Shown here one piece after another: positions 33,909 through 43,106 of a stretch of DNA of 61,462 nucleotides (position 1 is the first letter of the stretch; every line of letters starts with the position of its first letter). The DNA lies in NCBI RefSeq assembly GCF_018373335.1, contig NZ_JAHAHH010000001.1, positions 1 through 61,462 on the forward strand, written 5' to 3'. The notes beneath the pieces were generated by a model. The model did no database searches. It was not told the origin of the DNA and saw only the letters and a program-made list of their open reading frames with translations. Origin of the DNA: Negativicoccus succinicivorans (GTDB lineage: Bacteria; Bacillota; Negativicutes; Veillonellales; Negativicoccaceae). Position numbers and translations under genes: made by a program.

Positions 33909-35044
33909 ATGTTAATAAAGAACGCATGTTGAACGAATTTTACGAATTGATTCGCATCCCTTGCTCGACAGGTGACGAACGGGAAGTTGCCGATTTACTA
34001 AAAAAACGCCTGAAAAAACTGGGCGCGCAAGATGTCAAAGAAGATGATGCGGGCAGCAAAATTAACGGCAATGCCGGCAATATTATCGCTACTTTCGGCG
34101 CGACGATGGAAGGCTTGCCGACGGTCGCTTTCACGGCGCATATGGATTGCGTCGAACCCTGCGCGGGGATCGAACCGGTCTTGAAAGACGGCGTGATTAC
34201 GTCAAAAGGCGATACGATTTTGGGCGGCGATGACAAATCCGGTGTGGCCGCGATTTTGGAAGGCTTGCGCCTGATGAAAGAAAACGCTCTGCCGCACGGC
34301 AAGATCGTTGTCATCTTCTGCGTGGCGGAAGAAGGCGGCTTACGCGGCTCGCGCAATATCGACACGGAGCTTACCCAAGGCATCGACTTCGGTTACGTTT
34401 TGGATTCGTCCGGCGCGCCGGGTAAAATCATTAACCAGGCACCGGGTCAAAACGCGATTCGCGTCACCATGCACGGCAAACGCTCGCACGCGGGTCTGGC
34501 GCCGGAAGACGGCGTGAACGCCATCGTCATGATGGGCACGGCACTGGCGCGTCTGCCGTACGGTCGCATTGATGAAGAAACCACCGCGAACGTCGGTTTC
34601 ATCGACGGCGGCATCGCGACGAACATCGTGGCGGATAAATGCAGCGTCAAAGCCGAAGCGCGCAGCCGCGATTTGGCTAAATTGAAACAGCAGACGGACG
34701 CGATGAAAGAAGCGTTCGTGTCCGTGGAAAAAGATTTCCCGGGCGGCAAAGCGGAAGTCGAAGTGGAAGAAATTTATCAGCCGTACCTGGTCGATGAAAA
34801 CAGCCTTTGCATCGAAGTCGCCAAACGCGCGGCGAAAGAAGCGGGGTTGGAACCGAATGTCGGCGCGACCGGCGGCGGCAGTGACGCTAACAACTTCAAT
34901 AAACACAGCTTCCCGGCAGCCGTACTTGCGACCGGCATGACCAAAGTTCATACGCCGGAAGAATGCCTGTTGGAAGAACACCTTTACCAGACCGGTGAAT
35001 GGGTATATCGCATCATTGAACCGCTGCCGCACGCGCATCACTGA
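33905..35044 (+). CDS. M20-family peptidase (tripeptidase T-like)
   Basis: A 379-residue M20 metallopeptidase. The metal ligands are visible: FTAHMDCVEP, GGDDKSGVAAILEG, CVAEEGGLRGSRN with the catalytic Glu-Glu, YVLDSSG, and the C-terminal His in MTKVHTPEE. The GATGGGSDANNF loop is typical of the PepT subgroup. A dimerisation domain with GKRSHAGLAPEDGVNAI lies in the middle. It is probably cytoplasmic and cleaves the N-terminal residue of tripeptides. It is translationally coupled to dinB by a 4-nt overlap. Confidence 0.9.
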   Translation: MNVNKERMLNEFYELIRIPCSTGDEREVADLLKKRLKKLGAQDVKEDDAGSKINGNAGNIIATFGATMEGLPTVAFTAHMDCVEPCAGIEPVLKDGVITSKGDTILGGDDKSGVAAILEGLRLMKENALPHGKIVVIFCVAEEGGLRGSRNIDTELTQGIDFGYVLDSSGAPGKIINQAPGQNAIRVTMHGKRSHAGLAPEDGVNAIVMMGTALARLPYGRIDEETTANVGFIDGGIATNIVADKCSVKAEARSRDLAKLKQQTDAMKEAFVSVEKDFPGGKAEVEVEEIYQPYLVDENSLCIEVAKRAAKEAGLEPNVGATGGGSDANNFNKHSFPAAVLATGMTKVHTPEECLLEEHLYQTGEWVYRIIEPLPHAHH

Positions 35045-35071
35045 GACGTCGATATATCCGTTTAAGCATTG

Positions 35072-35100
35072 AAAAAAGAGCCCTCGCGGCTCTTTTTTTG
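35072..35100 (+). terminator. Terminator after the peptidase gene
   Basis: AAAAAAGAGCC-CTCG-CGGCTCTTTTTTT hairpin. Confidence 0.9.
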
Positions 35101-35155
35101 TGGAATACTGCGGAATAAAAAGAAATAAATGTATTTTCATCGTCAAAATAAAATT

Positions 35156-35455
35156 TGTGGAAAGCATGTGGATAAGTGTAGAAAATGTGGTTTATCCACA
35201 CTATTATCCACATTTATCCACATGTCCATGTCAAAAATACAATAAATTTAATGAGAATTGCGTAAACTCACTGTTTTTGCAAACAATACACTGTCAGTAG
35301 ACAGAAGTATATGTGGAAAACTTTTTTGTGTTCTTCATAATGATTGTTGACATAAAAATGAAAACGACTGTAATACAACGGTTAAGACGATAATTGGAAA
35401 ATAAAATACAGTGAAAAAATAGAGTGGATAACTTGGATAGTCAGGTGGATAACTG
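35156..35455. other. Dense cluster of DnaA boxes remote from dnaA
   Basis: Four perfect consensus boxes (TTATCCACA or its complement) lie within 56 bp: 35167-35175 (reverse), 35192-35200, 35204-35212 and 35214-35222. Weaker boxes are reverse TTTCCACA-type at 35156 and 35312, TTATCCACT at about 35423 and TTATCCACC at about 35445. The cluster sits in an AT-rich gap of about 770 bases (35101-35867) that has no supported gene. It could be a DnaA titration or reactivation site, or part of the origin. Confidence 0.85.
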
Positions 35456-35867
35456 ATTTTCATGCGCGGCGAAAACCCATAAAAAATGAGAAAAACATGT
35501 AAAATCGGTATTTGCACATGTTTGGTTTCGGTAAAAATGTATTTTTCAGATTGGTTTTCCACCGTTTGTTGCGTTTCGCGGCGATGTCGTGGACAAGTTG
35601 CCAAGTCGGAGCATGATCGCGCAAATTCGCTAGTACGGATTTGCAACACGAAGGAAACGGATTCCGTTTTGCGCTCAAAAATATCCGCCCGCGAGGAATT
35701 TACGTTTTTACGGGTAGCATAAACGAACAGCGCATATTTTATTTTGACGCGGCTTATCCGTTTCCGGCGCGCGTGGATGCAAAAGTATTATGAAAACGAT
35801 TCATCTTGCGTCATGAGATGCTTTCTGTTACCATTAGCTAACTGATTATAAAAAGGAGGAGACGCCA

Positions 35868-36566
35868 ATGAATCACCATTTTCGCCGTGGTTTGGCGAAG
35901 GGAGTGCCGATTGCCATCGGTTATATGCCGATCGCGATCGCGTACGGTGTCTTATCCTCCGTGTACGGCATGCCCGCGTGGTTCGTGCTGGCGTCGTCCG
36001 CGATTGTTTACGCCGGTTCCGCGCAGTTTATGGCGGCGAACTTGATGATTACCGGCACGGGCGTGTGGGAAATTATTTTAACCACGCTGGTGGTGAATTC
36101 CCGCAACCTGCTTTTGGCGGCGGGGCTCGCGCATAATTTGGAAGCGGGGGCGACGAAGTCGGAACGCTTGGCGGTCGGTTCGTTGACGACCGATGAATTA
36201 TTTTCCGTCGCGCTCCTGGAAAAACATCAGGCGTTGCCGCCGGCGTATGTCATCGGGATCGGTTTGTCAGGATATCTCTCCTGGGTAGTCGGTACGGCGC
36301 TCGGCATCGGATTGACCGATTTATTGCCGCCCGCGCTCGCAAGCTCTATGGGCATCGGTTTATACGCGATGTTTCTCGGTCTGCTGGTGCCGGCGCTGCG
36401 CGAGCAGCCGCAGGCGCGTTTGGTGACGCTGATCGCGGTCACGATTAATTTGGTGCTGTACGCGTTGGCGAGTCTGTTCGGTATCGGCCACGGTTTGACG
36501 ATTTTCATCGCGACGGTCAGCGCGGTCGCGTTGGTCACGGCGGCGAAGGAGCGATTGCAATGGTAA
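35868..36566 (+). CDS. azlC: Branched-chain amino acid exporter, large subunit AzlC
   Basis: A 232-residue AzlC with the N-terminal GVPIAIGYMPIAIAYGVL and SSAIVYAGSAQFMAANLM blocks and about 6-7 membrane segments. AzlCD exports branched-chain amino acids or analogues. The AAAGGAGGAG ribosome site is strong. It overlaps azlD by 7 nt. Confidence 0.93.
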   Translation: MNHHFRRGLAKGVPIAIGYMPIAIAYGVLSSVYGMPAWFVLASSAIVYAGSAQFMAANLMITGTGVWEIILTTLVVNSRNLLLAAGLAHNLEAGATKSERLAVGSLTTDELFSVALLEKHQALPPAYVIGIGLSGYLSWVVGTALGIGLTDLLPPALASSMGIGLYAMFLGLLVPALREQPQARLVTLIAVTINLVLYALASLFGIGHGLTIFIATVSAVALVTAAKERLQW

Positions 36567-36889
36567 ATCAAAGCGATGCCTTTTATATTCTTTTGCTGAT
36601 CGGCATGTGGTTCGTTACCTTGGTGCCGCGCATCGCGCCGCCGTTCTTTTGGCGAGCGGATAAAGTGCCGCCGAAACTTTCCTTTGCGCTCGCCTTAATT
36701 CCCTTCGCGGTGTTGGGTGCGTTGATCGTGCCCGGAGTATTTGTCAGCATGGAAGAGACGCCGTTGCTCGCCACGACGGTATCATTGCTGGTCGCGATCG
36801 GGCTCGCGTTTTACCGCGCGAATTTAGTCTTGATCGTGCTCGCGAGTATTTTGACGCATTACGGTCTGAGCGTATTGATCGCCGCATAA
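36560..36889 (+). CDS. azlD: Branched-chain amino acid exporter, small subunit AzlD
   Basis: A 109-residue AzlD with four hydrophobic segments and the FVTLVPRIAPPFFWR block. It forms a complex with AzlC, whose gene overlaps it. Confidence 0.9.
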   Translation: MVNQSDAFYILLLIGMWFVTLVPRIAPPFFWRADKVPPKLSFALALIPFAVLGALIVPGVFVSMEETPLLATTVSLLVAIGLAFYRANLVLIVLASILTHYGLSVLIAA

Positions 36890-36895
36890 GCAAAT

Positions 36896-36926
36896 AAAAA
36901 GAACGGACAGAAATGTCCGTTCTTTT
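36896..36926. terminator. Bidirectional terminator between azlD and kimA
   Basis: A perfect AAAAAGAACGGACA / TGTCCGTTCTTTTT stem around GAAA, placed between convergent genes. Confidence 0.92.
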
Positions 36927-36929
36927 TGA

Positions 36930-38801
36930 TTACCTGTTTTTTTCCTGAGGATTTTTCAACAGCAGCGGGACGGTTGTCACGATCACGTCAAATCGATTTA
37001 AAAGCTGCCAGCGCAGCTGCAAACCCTGCTGGTTATGCAACAGACGCTCCCAACCCGTACCGACCTCAAATTCCGGAATTAATACCGTAATGGACGCGTC
37101 AGGATGGCGGTCGCGAAACTCTTTGATGTAATCCAATAGCGGCTCGGTGAAATCCCGATACGGTGACGGCACTACCGCAAAGGAAATAGCGGGCAAAAGT
37201 CGGTACCATTTTTGGCGGACGCGTTCACCGGCCTCCGCGTCAATGGCGATATGAAGCGCGTGAATGTGCGCATCGTCGGTAATGGCACGAGCGTAACGCA
37301 AGGCGCGCGCGACGGCGCGCGTGGGAGTTGCGACCGGCAACAGCACATGGTGGTCGTTGACCGGCTGCGCCAGAATTTCCGTCAGCTCTTCCGAGGAAAG
37401 CGTCAGCGCTTCCCGCACCTTTTCGTAATGCGTGTGAATCGCCTTAAATATACGCATCAAAATCGGCAGGAAGATTAAAATAATCCAGGCGCCGTGAATG
37501 AATTTGGTGACTAAAATAATGCCCACGACGGCCGCCGTGACCAGCGCGCCGAAGCCGTTCAGCAAGAGTCGTCCGTACGGGCGCCGTTGCTGGCGAAGCC
37601 AGTGGACGCAAAGCCCCGCCTGAGCCAGCGTGAAGGAAAGGAATACGCCCACCGCGTACAGCGAAATCAAATGCTCCACATTGCCGTGGAACGCGACGAT
37701 CAGGCCGGCGGCGCAAAGCGACAGTAAAATAATACCGTTGGCAAAGGAAAGACGCGAGCCGCGTTGCGCGAGGTAGCGCGGCAAGTAGCCGTCTTGCGCC
37801 AAAATGGACATCAGCGGCGGCAAACCGTTGTACGCGGTGTTGGCGGCTAAATATAAAATCACCGTGGTCAGCAGCTGGAAGATGAAATAACCTGTTCCGC
37901 GTCCCCATACGGTCTCCGCCAAAAGCGAGAGCAAGGTGCGATCCGCGCTCGGCAGCAAGCCGAAATGCACGATGAGAAAACCCGTGGAGATCAGTAGCGT
38001 CGACAGGATAATCGCCATTACAGCAATGGTTTTTTTCGCGTTTTGCGCCACCGGTTCTCGGAACGCGCCCGCGCCGTTAGCGATCGCCTCCACGCCGGTC
38101 ATCGACGAACAACCGTTGGCGAATGCCAACAACAGTAAAAAGCAAAGGGTGCCGGGCGTGAGCATGGTCGTCGCTTGCGGCAAAATCACCGGCGGTCGAC
38201 CGAGCACAAAAATTTGGTAGAGGCCCGATCCGGCGAGCATCAGCGCCGTGACCAAAAAAGCATACGTCGGCCACACGAAGGCGTTGGACGCTTCGCGCAA
38301 ACCGCGTAAATTAATCAGCATCAATATCGCAAACACCGCGAAGAGATCAATGAAAATTTGGTACGGTATGAGCTCCGGCCACGCGGAAACCAGCGCCGCC
38401 GTGCCGGATGATACCGATACGGCGACTGTCAGCACGTAGTCCGCGCATAAACTCGCCGCCGCGAGCAGCGCCGGATATTCACCGAGATACTCTTTAGCGA
38501 TGGAATAGGCACCGCCGCCTTGGGGATGCACTTTGATGACCTGCGCGTAGGAAATCGTAATGAGGAAAAGCAATGCCACGATCGCCGCGATAATCCACGG
38601 AAAGTAGTCGTATAAAATCAGCCCCGGCAATACCAAAACCAGCGCGATTTGTTCCGGACCGTAACCGATGGAAGAAAGGGCGTCAGACGAAAAGATCGGC
38701 AACGCTTTCCATTTCGGCAGTCGCTCGTGGCTGAGCTCCGTACTCTTGAGCGGACGCCCTAAAAGCAATTGAGAAAATGAAGAAAATGTAAATTTGCGCA
38801 T
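36930..38801 (-). CDS. kimA: KimA-type potassium importer (APC superfamily)
   Basis: A 623-residue APC-superfamily transporter. The N terminus GRPLKSTELSHERLPKWKALPIFSSDALSSIGY is the KimA (YdaO) type and is cited here only as a landmark around residues 16-47. Twelve membrane segments follow up to about residue 455. The C-terminal 160 residues form a cytoplasmic universal-stress-like domain (HVLLPVATPTRAVARALRYA). Its length matches Bacillus KimA, about 607. It should import potassium with protons. A c-di-AMP riboswitch stands directly in front, which fits this assignment well. Confidence 0.92.
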   Translation of the reverse strand: MRKFTFSSFSQLLLGRPLKSTELSHERLPKWKALPIFSSDALSSIGYGPEQIALVLVLPGLILYDYFPWIIAAIVALLFLITISYAQVIKVHPQGGGAYSIAKEYLGEYPALLAAASLCADYVLTVAVSVSSGTAALVSAWPELIPYQIFIDLFAVFAILMLINLRGLREASNAFVWPTYAFLVTALMLAGSGLYQIFVLGRPPVILPQATTMLTPGTLCFLLLLAFANGCSSMTGVEAIANGAGAFREPVAQNAKKTIAVMAIILSTLLISTGFLIVHFGLLPSADRTLLSLLAETVWGRGTGYFIFQLLTTVILYLAANTAYNGLPPLMSILAQDGYLPRYLAQRGSRLSFANGIILLSLCAAGLIVAFHGNVEHLISLYAVGVFLSFTLAQAGLCVHWLRQQRRPYGRLLLNGFGALVTAAVVGIILVTKFIHGAWIILIFLPILMRIFKAIHTHYEKVREALTLSSEELTEILAQPVNDHHVLLPVATPTRAVARALRYARAITDDAHIHALHIAIDAEAGERVRQKWYRLLPAISFAVVPSPYRDFTEPLLDYIKEFRDRHPDASITVLIPEFEVGTGWERLLHNQQGLQLRWQLLNRFDVIVTTVPLLLKNPQEKNR

Positions 38802-38814
38802 GAAAAATAGACCT

Positions 38815-38950
38815 CCCGGTCCTATGGGACCTTACCTTTTGCCTACGAGGTTAGCTGTCGGGTTAGAAGCATAAGGTCGTCTTCCTCTTTCGATTCACCC
38901 CAAGAATTGGTTCCCCCGTTTTCCGTCAGGAAATTCGGCATTTCGTTTTT
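38815..38950 (-). promoter_or_regulatory. c-di-AMP riboswitch (ydaO-yuaA leader)
   Basis: On the minus strand the leader contains ACGGGGGAACCAA, TTGGGGTGAATCG and, further on, CCCGACAGCTAACCTCGTAGGC-type conserved bases. These are the hallmark blocks of the ydaO-yuaA class. It ends about 10 nt before the KimA start. A small GGTCC-CATA-GGACC hairpin lies next to the ribosome site GGGAGG, so translation control is possible. By family knowledge c-di-AMP turns expression off. Confidence 0.93.
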
Positions 38951-39143
38951 ACCATAATATTATAACGCCGCGGCAATATCTTGTAAATAGGAAAAAAGCG
39001 GCCGGTGACGCAACATAAATCCGTCGGCAAAACGGACTTCGTCGCCGCTAAAAAGTTCATAAACACTCTTTTATGACTGTTTTATGGCGTTAAATCGTGC
39101 TATACTGAAACTACAGATAGCATTGCGGCAAGGAGGTGTGCTC

Positions 39144-40304
39144 ATGCAAAAAAGAACGCAAGCAACCGAGCAGGAGTTGCGCGTGATGAGGTCTCCGTCC
39201 GAGATTCCGGCGAAGAAGCTGAGCGTATTGTACATCTTGACGATACTGCGCCGCTTTTCCGACCCTGAACATCCGCTGTCACAGCAGCAGATTCTGACGC
39301 ATCTGGAAGAAGAATATGGCATGGTGTTGGATCGCAAAGCGGTCAAACGCAACCTGGTCAATCTTCTGGAAGCGGGCTATCCGCTCGGTTACAAACCGTG
39401 GCAGCGCAAGAGCGCGAGCCGCGAAAAAGTGGAAAATGTCTACGGTTCGTGGTATTACGAGCATGAATTCGCGCCGGTGGAACTGACCACGCTCATTGAC
39501 GGTCTGTTGTTTTCGCATTTACCAGCCCGGCAGGTCGAGGACATGATCCAAAAACTGCTGCGGTTGCAAAGTCGGTATTATACGAATCCCACGTTGGGAG
39601 TCCACAACATTCCGAATGAAAACTGGCTCAACTGGCAACAGGAAAGTCCCGCCAACGCGCAGATGTTGTATTCGCTGGAAGTGTTGAATGAGGCGATCGA
39701 AGCGCGACAATCGGTCGTGTTCCATTACCTGCAATACGGTCCGGACAAGCAGCAGCGGCCGCGTATTCGTAAGCATCGCAAACGTCCGCATCGCTACCGG
39801 GTGAGCCCGTACGCGGTGGTCGCGACGAACGGTCGTTTTTACCTGATTGCCAATACCGAAGGGCATGATGATATTTCGCATTACCGCGTCGATCGGATGC
39901 AGGATGTGCGAATCGAAAAAAACCGTGAGCTTCGTCCGCTGCGTGAAGTGACGCAGTCGGGCGATGACGAATTGCATTTGCCGAAGCATCTGGCGGAGCA
40001 TGTCAACATGTTCGCCGGACCGGCGGTACCGTGTTTGTTCCGATGTGATCGCGAGATTTTGGACGCCGTCATGGATGATTTCGGAACCTCCTGCACCATC
40101 AGCGAAGTTACGGATAAGACGGTGGTCGTCGAAGTGACCGTGAACGCGACCGCGCTTTTCCACTGGTCGTTGCAATTCGGTCCGGCCGTGAAAGTGCTGG
40201 CGCCGGAATCGCTGGTGCGGGACCTGCAACGAACGGCCATCGCGATGGCGAACGCGTATCGCCATGAAGAACCGTTATATTTTGATCGTGTCGAGATGAG
40301 GTGA
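39144..40304 (+). CDS. WYL-domain transcriptional regulator
   Basis: A 386-residue protein. I set the start at 39144 because AAGGAGGTG lies 5 nt before it. The N-terminal region (about residues 25-90) is a helix-turn-helix (LSVLYILTILRRFSD ... LVNLLEAGYPLGY). A WYL domain follows (about 190-265; RVSPYAVVATNGRFYLIAN and HYRVDRMQDVRI, with the core motif as FYL) and then a C-terminal WCX-like extension. WYL regulators sense small ligands or nucleic acids and often control stress or defence genes. Its targets are unknown; the next gene is cobO, 5 nt downstream. Confidence 0.87.
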   Translation: MQKRTQATEQELRVMRSPSEIPAKKLSVLYILTILRRFSDPEHPLSQQQILTHLEEEYGMVLDRKAVKRNLVNLLEAGYPLGYKPWQRKSASREKVENVYGSWYYEHEFAPVELTTLIDGLLFSHLPARQVEDMIQKLLRLQSRYYTNPTLGVHNIPNENWLNWQQESPANAQMLYSLEVLNEAIEARQSVVFHYLQYGPDKQQRPRIRKHRKRPHRYRVSPYAVVATNGRFYLIANTEGHDDISHYRVDRMQDVRIEKNRELRPLREVTQSGDDELHLPKHLAEHVNMFAGPAVPCLFRCDREILDAVMDDFGTSCTISEVTDKTVVVEVTVNATALFHWSLQFGPAVKVLAPESLVRDLQRTAIAMANAYRHEEPLYFDRVEMR

Positions 40305-40309
40305 CGTCG

Positions 40310-40891
40310 ATGAAACGAGGCTATATCCAAGTCTATACGGGAGACGGGAAAGGCAAAACCACCGCCGCGATCGGGCTTGCGATTCGCGCCGTCGGCGCCG
40401 GTCTGAAAGTCTGGTTGCTGCAGTTTATGAAATCGGAATATTACAGCGAGCAGAAAATTTTGGACGGAATTTCACCGCTTCTCTATCGGGAGTCGCTGGG
40501 GAAGCCGTATTTCATCGCGCCGGAAGGAACGCTCACCGAAGAAACTAAAAAAGCGCTCACCGATGTCGTGGTATTTCCGCCGGGAAATCCGCCCGCCGAA
40601 TACGTCGAAGCGTGCCGCAACGGCGTGGAGATCGCCGCGCGAACGCTGGCGAAAGGCGAGTACGATGTCGTGATTTTGGATGAAATCAATGTCGCGTTGC
40701 ATTTCGGTTTGGTCACGCGGGAGGATTGCGAAGCGTTGATTGCCGCCAAGCCCGCCGGCACCGAACTTGTTTTTACCGGTCGCAAAGCGCCGCAATGGTT
40801 AGTTGACCGTGCGGATCTCGTGACCGAAATGCGCAACGTGAAACATTACTATGACGCGGGTGTCGCGAATCGTCGCGGCATCGAAGACTGA
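40310..40891 (+). CDS. cobO: Corrinoid adenosyltransferase (CobO/BtuR type)
   Basis: A 193-residue CobA/CobO/BtuR protein with the P-loop VYTGDGKGKTTAAIGLAIRA at residues 7-26 and the Walker B VVILDEINVALHFG. It transfers the adenosyl group of ATP to cob(I)alamin. I chose the ATG at 40310, with GAGGTGA upstream. No other cobalamin genes are next to it, which suggests salvage rather than synthesis. Confidence 0.93.
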   Translation: MKRGYIQVYTGDGKGKTTAAIGLAIRAVGAGLKVWLLQFMKSEYYSEQKILDGISPLLYRESLGKPYFIAPEGTLTEETKKALTDVVVFPPGNPPAEYVEACRNGVEIAARTLAKGEYDVVILDEINVALHFGLVTREDCEALIAAKPAGTELVFTGRKAPQWLVDRADLVTEMRNVKHYYDAGVANRRGIED

Positions 40892-40905
40892 AAGGGTGGG
40901 GGACG

Positions 40906-41814
40906 ATGGAGCTGGTGACCTCGATCCTTTGGGCTCTGCTTGCGCTGATTGTCCTCGTTTTTGTCCTGCTGCTGATTCTTTTGTGGCAGCGCGTCGATTA
41001 TGAATTCGCCGTGCAGAAATATGAGGGCATGGCGGCTCGCGTCAAAATTGATTGGGCGTGGGAACTTTTAGCGGCGCAGGCGCGATATGACAGCGGTGCC
41101 GGACTTTTCTGGGAAGTGAAATGGCCGTTCGGCGGCATGAATTCGCACCCGGAATCCAAAGCGGAAGGCATCGAAGCGCGGGCCAAGCAAATGGAAGAAC
41201 AGGCCAAAGAAGGTAAACAACGGCGCAAAAAAGCAAACGAAGACGCGGAAACGATTCGTCAAAAGGCGGCGAAGCGCGCCGAAGCCGCCAAAGCCGATGC
41301 CGATTACTACGCGGAAGAAGAACGGCTGCGTAAAAAAACGGATCCCGATGTCGCCGCCGAATGGGATCGTCTGGAGCGTGAAGCCGAACGCCATCGCGAA
41401 CGGCAGGAAGCGCGCGATGAGGACGAAAAAACAAAGCCGCAACCGGGCGTAAAAGACTATCTCGGAGTAGTCCGTTACGCCTTGGCGCAAGATATTTTAC
41501 AACCGCTGGCAACGTATCTTTCCCGTTTATGGGGACGAGCCAAACCGCGTTACGCGGACGGCGAAGCGACGGTCGGGTTGGCGGATCCGTACACGCAAGG
41601 ACTTTTAATGGGAGCGATATATGCGTCGCTGCCCGCGCTTGCGTCGCGTATCGGATTCGTCTTTAATGAGGAAGTGATCGAAGGTCGCTTTCGTACCGGT
41701 GGCGGCATTCGACCGCTGGCTGTTGTTTGGGATTCACTGCGATTTGTCTGTGCGGCACCGGTCCGCAAGACCGCATGGTACTACTGGCGTCACGTCATCA
41801 ATAAGGAGGAATAA
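40906..41814 (+). CDS. DUF2953 protein (YtfI-like) with long charged linker
   Basis: A 302-residue protein with an N-terminal membrane helix (residues 7-28), a short beta-rich part, a highly charged Lys/Glu/Ala coiled coil (about 85-175) and the C-terminal DUF2953 region (RYADGEATVGLADPYTQGLLMG). The family matches Bacillus YtfI, and the ytfJ homologue follows 2 nt downstream, as in Bacillus. The long coiled-coil insert is more extensive than I expect for the family. Confidence 0.8.
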   Translation: MELVTSILWALLALIVLVFVLLLILLWQRVDYEFAVQKYEGMAARVKIDWAWELLAAQARYDSGAGLFWEVKWPFGGMNSHPESKAEGIEARAKQMEEQAKEGKQRRKKANEDAETIRQKAAKRAEAAKADADYYAEEERLRKKTDPDVAAEWDRLEREAERHRERQEARDEDEKTKPQPGVKDYLGVVRYALAQDILQPLATYLSRLWGRAKPRYADGEATVGLADPYTQGLLMGAIYASLPALASRIGFVFNEEVIEGRFRTGGGIRPLAVVWDSLRFVCAAPVRKTAWYYWRHVINKEE

Positions 41815-41816
41815 CA

Positions 41817-42212
41817 ATGGAAACGAAAAAAACGAACGAACCGACGGCAACCTATACGAGCGATAAAATTGAGGCGCTGTTCCAGAGCTTCAAGCACATG
41901 ATCTCGGTGGAAACCGTTGTTGGCGAAGCGGTACATATCGGAGACACCACGCTCGTGCCTTTTGTCGACGTGGCATTCGGTTTCGGTACCGGCGGCGCGG
42001 GAACGAAAGGCGACGGCGCGGGCGGCGGCGGCAAAATGACACCGACCGCGATTTTGGTCATCAAAGGCGACCGCGTGGAACTCTTTTCCGTGAAAGACGG
42101 CAACAAGAGTGGCGCATTTGAAAAATTGCTCAACATGGTGCCGGAAATTATTGACAAAATGCGCAAAGACAAATTTATTTACATTAAGGAAGACGAAGAA
42201 CTCCATCCTTGA
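41817..42212 (+). CDS. ytfJ: YtfJ/GerW-family protein
   Basis: A 131-residue protein with the family blocks ETVVGEAVHIGDTTLVPFVDVAFGFG (landmark near residue 36), a Gly-rich loop (GTGGAGTKGDGAGGGGK), PTAILVIKGD and a C-terminal amphipathic part. In Bacillus this family (GerW) is needed for germination. Non-sporulating relatives keep it, so its role here is unclear. It forms a pair with the DUF2953 gene. Confidence 0.92.
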   Translation: METKKTNEPTATYTSDKIEALFQSFKHMISVETVVGEAVHIGDTTLVPFVDVAFGFGTGGAGTKGDGAGGGGKMTPTAILVIKGDRVELFSVKDGNKSGAFEKLLNMVPEIIDKMRKDKFIYIKEDEELHP

Positions 42213-42293
42213 GTTCTTACGCGCCCCTAATTTGCGCGCTGTATCTTGATACGCTACAATATACGCAAGGCATAATGCCAAAAGGAGGCACGA

Positions 42294-42704
42294 ATGAAAC
42301 AAAAAATGATAGCGCTCGCGCTCACCGGAGTGTTTGCATGCGGCACGATGCTGACCGCGGCGGCGGCCGGTATCGGCTACGTGAATCAGCAAGCTCTGAT
42401 GCAGGCGCATCCGCGCATGATGAAAGCGCAGTTGACGCTGAAAGCGGAAACGCAAAGACAGCAGCAGAAGTTTGACAAAGAAGTCGTCAAACTGAAAGAC
42501 GATAACGCGAAACGCGATCTCTACATGAAATTGCAGAGAGAATTGTCGCAAAAAGAACAGGAACTGATAGGACCGATCATGCGGGATGTCCAAAAAGCGA
42601 TTGAGAAAACCCGTCAGGAAAAAGGCTTGGACGCCATTTTGGATCGTGACGCGGTAGTGGCCGGCGGCCAAGACGTGACCGTGGACGTGCAGAAAAAATT
42701 TTAA
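42294..42704 (+). CDS. OmpH/Skp-family periplasmic chaperone
   Basis: A 136-residue protein with a signal peptide cleaved after about TAAAA (residue 24) and a long coiled coil (about 45-115), followed by DAILDRDAVVAGGQDVTVDV, the C-terminal beta part of the OmpH family. Skp-like chaperones escort outer-membrane proteins. Its presence indicates a diderm envelope. It is a single gene with its own terminator. Confidence 0.9.
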   Translation: MKQKMIALALTGVFACGTMLTAAAAGIGYVNQQALMQAHPRMMKAQLTLKAETQRQQQKFDKEVVKLKDDNAKRDLYMKLQRELSQKEQELIGPIMRDVQKAIEKTRQEKGLDAILDRDAVVAGGQDVTVDVQKKF

Positions 42705-42714
42705 GTCGTAATAT

Positions 42715-42743
42715 AAAAAACACCTCACATGAGGTGTTTTTTT
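42715..42743 (+). terminator. ompH-like gene terminator
   Basis: AAAAAACACCTCA / TGAGGTGTTTTTTT hairpin. Confidence 0.9.
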
Positions 42744-43106
42744 GTGTCGCGAATGACTTGCGGCAGGCAGTAACCTTTTCGCGGGAACATTACTTTCGAT
42801 AGATGGCGGAAAAAATTAACGCGCGTGCAGCGCGACGGATACATAAAATTTTCCTAAGCGAGCGGGCGTCATTGTTTGCGCGCGCGACTCGGCGGAAATT
42901 GGGAGCCATCATAAGACCGCGACAAAAATTGCGCACGTACGGATTTCGCATCCGACTTTACATAAAAATGATCTGTGCTATACTGAACAACGGAGATAGT
43001 ATTCGCTTGAAACTATACTCTTTTTGACCCGTAGTTCATGCCCTTCGTAAGTAGTCATGGGCGCTTTTCGAGCGCGCATGATTTTTTTATTGCAAGGGGG
43101 GAACCA
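42744..43106. other. Leader region upstream of panD
   Basis: About 360 bases without a supported gene. A promoter is likely near 42960-42985 (TTACAT ... TATACT). Two small hairpins follow (ATAGT/ACTAT then TTTTT near 43000-43025, and a CATGCCC/GGGCG-type stem near 43037-43065). They could attenuate the pan operon, but I do not recognise a riboswitch. Confidence 0.4.

Noticed and set aside
35156..35230. Repeated TTATCCACA elements as a CRISPR or plasmid iteron array
   Set aside because: The 9-mers are irregularly spaced, occur on both strands and match the DnaA box exactly; no replication-initiator gene for a plasmid is present.
42803..43027. 74-codon open frame upstream of panD
   Set aside because: No ribosome site and Arg-rich random composition; it also covers the likely panD promoter.
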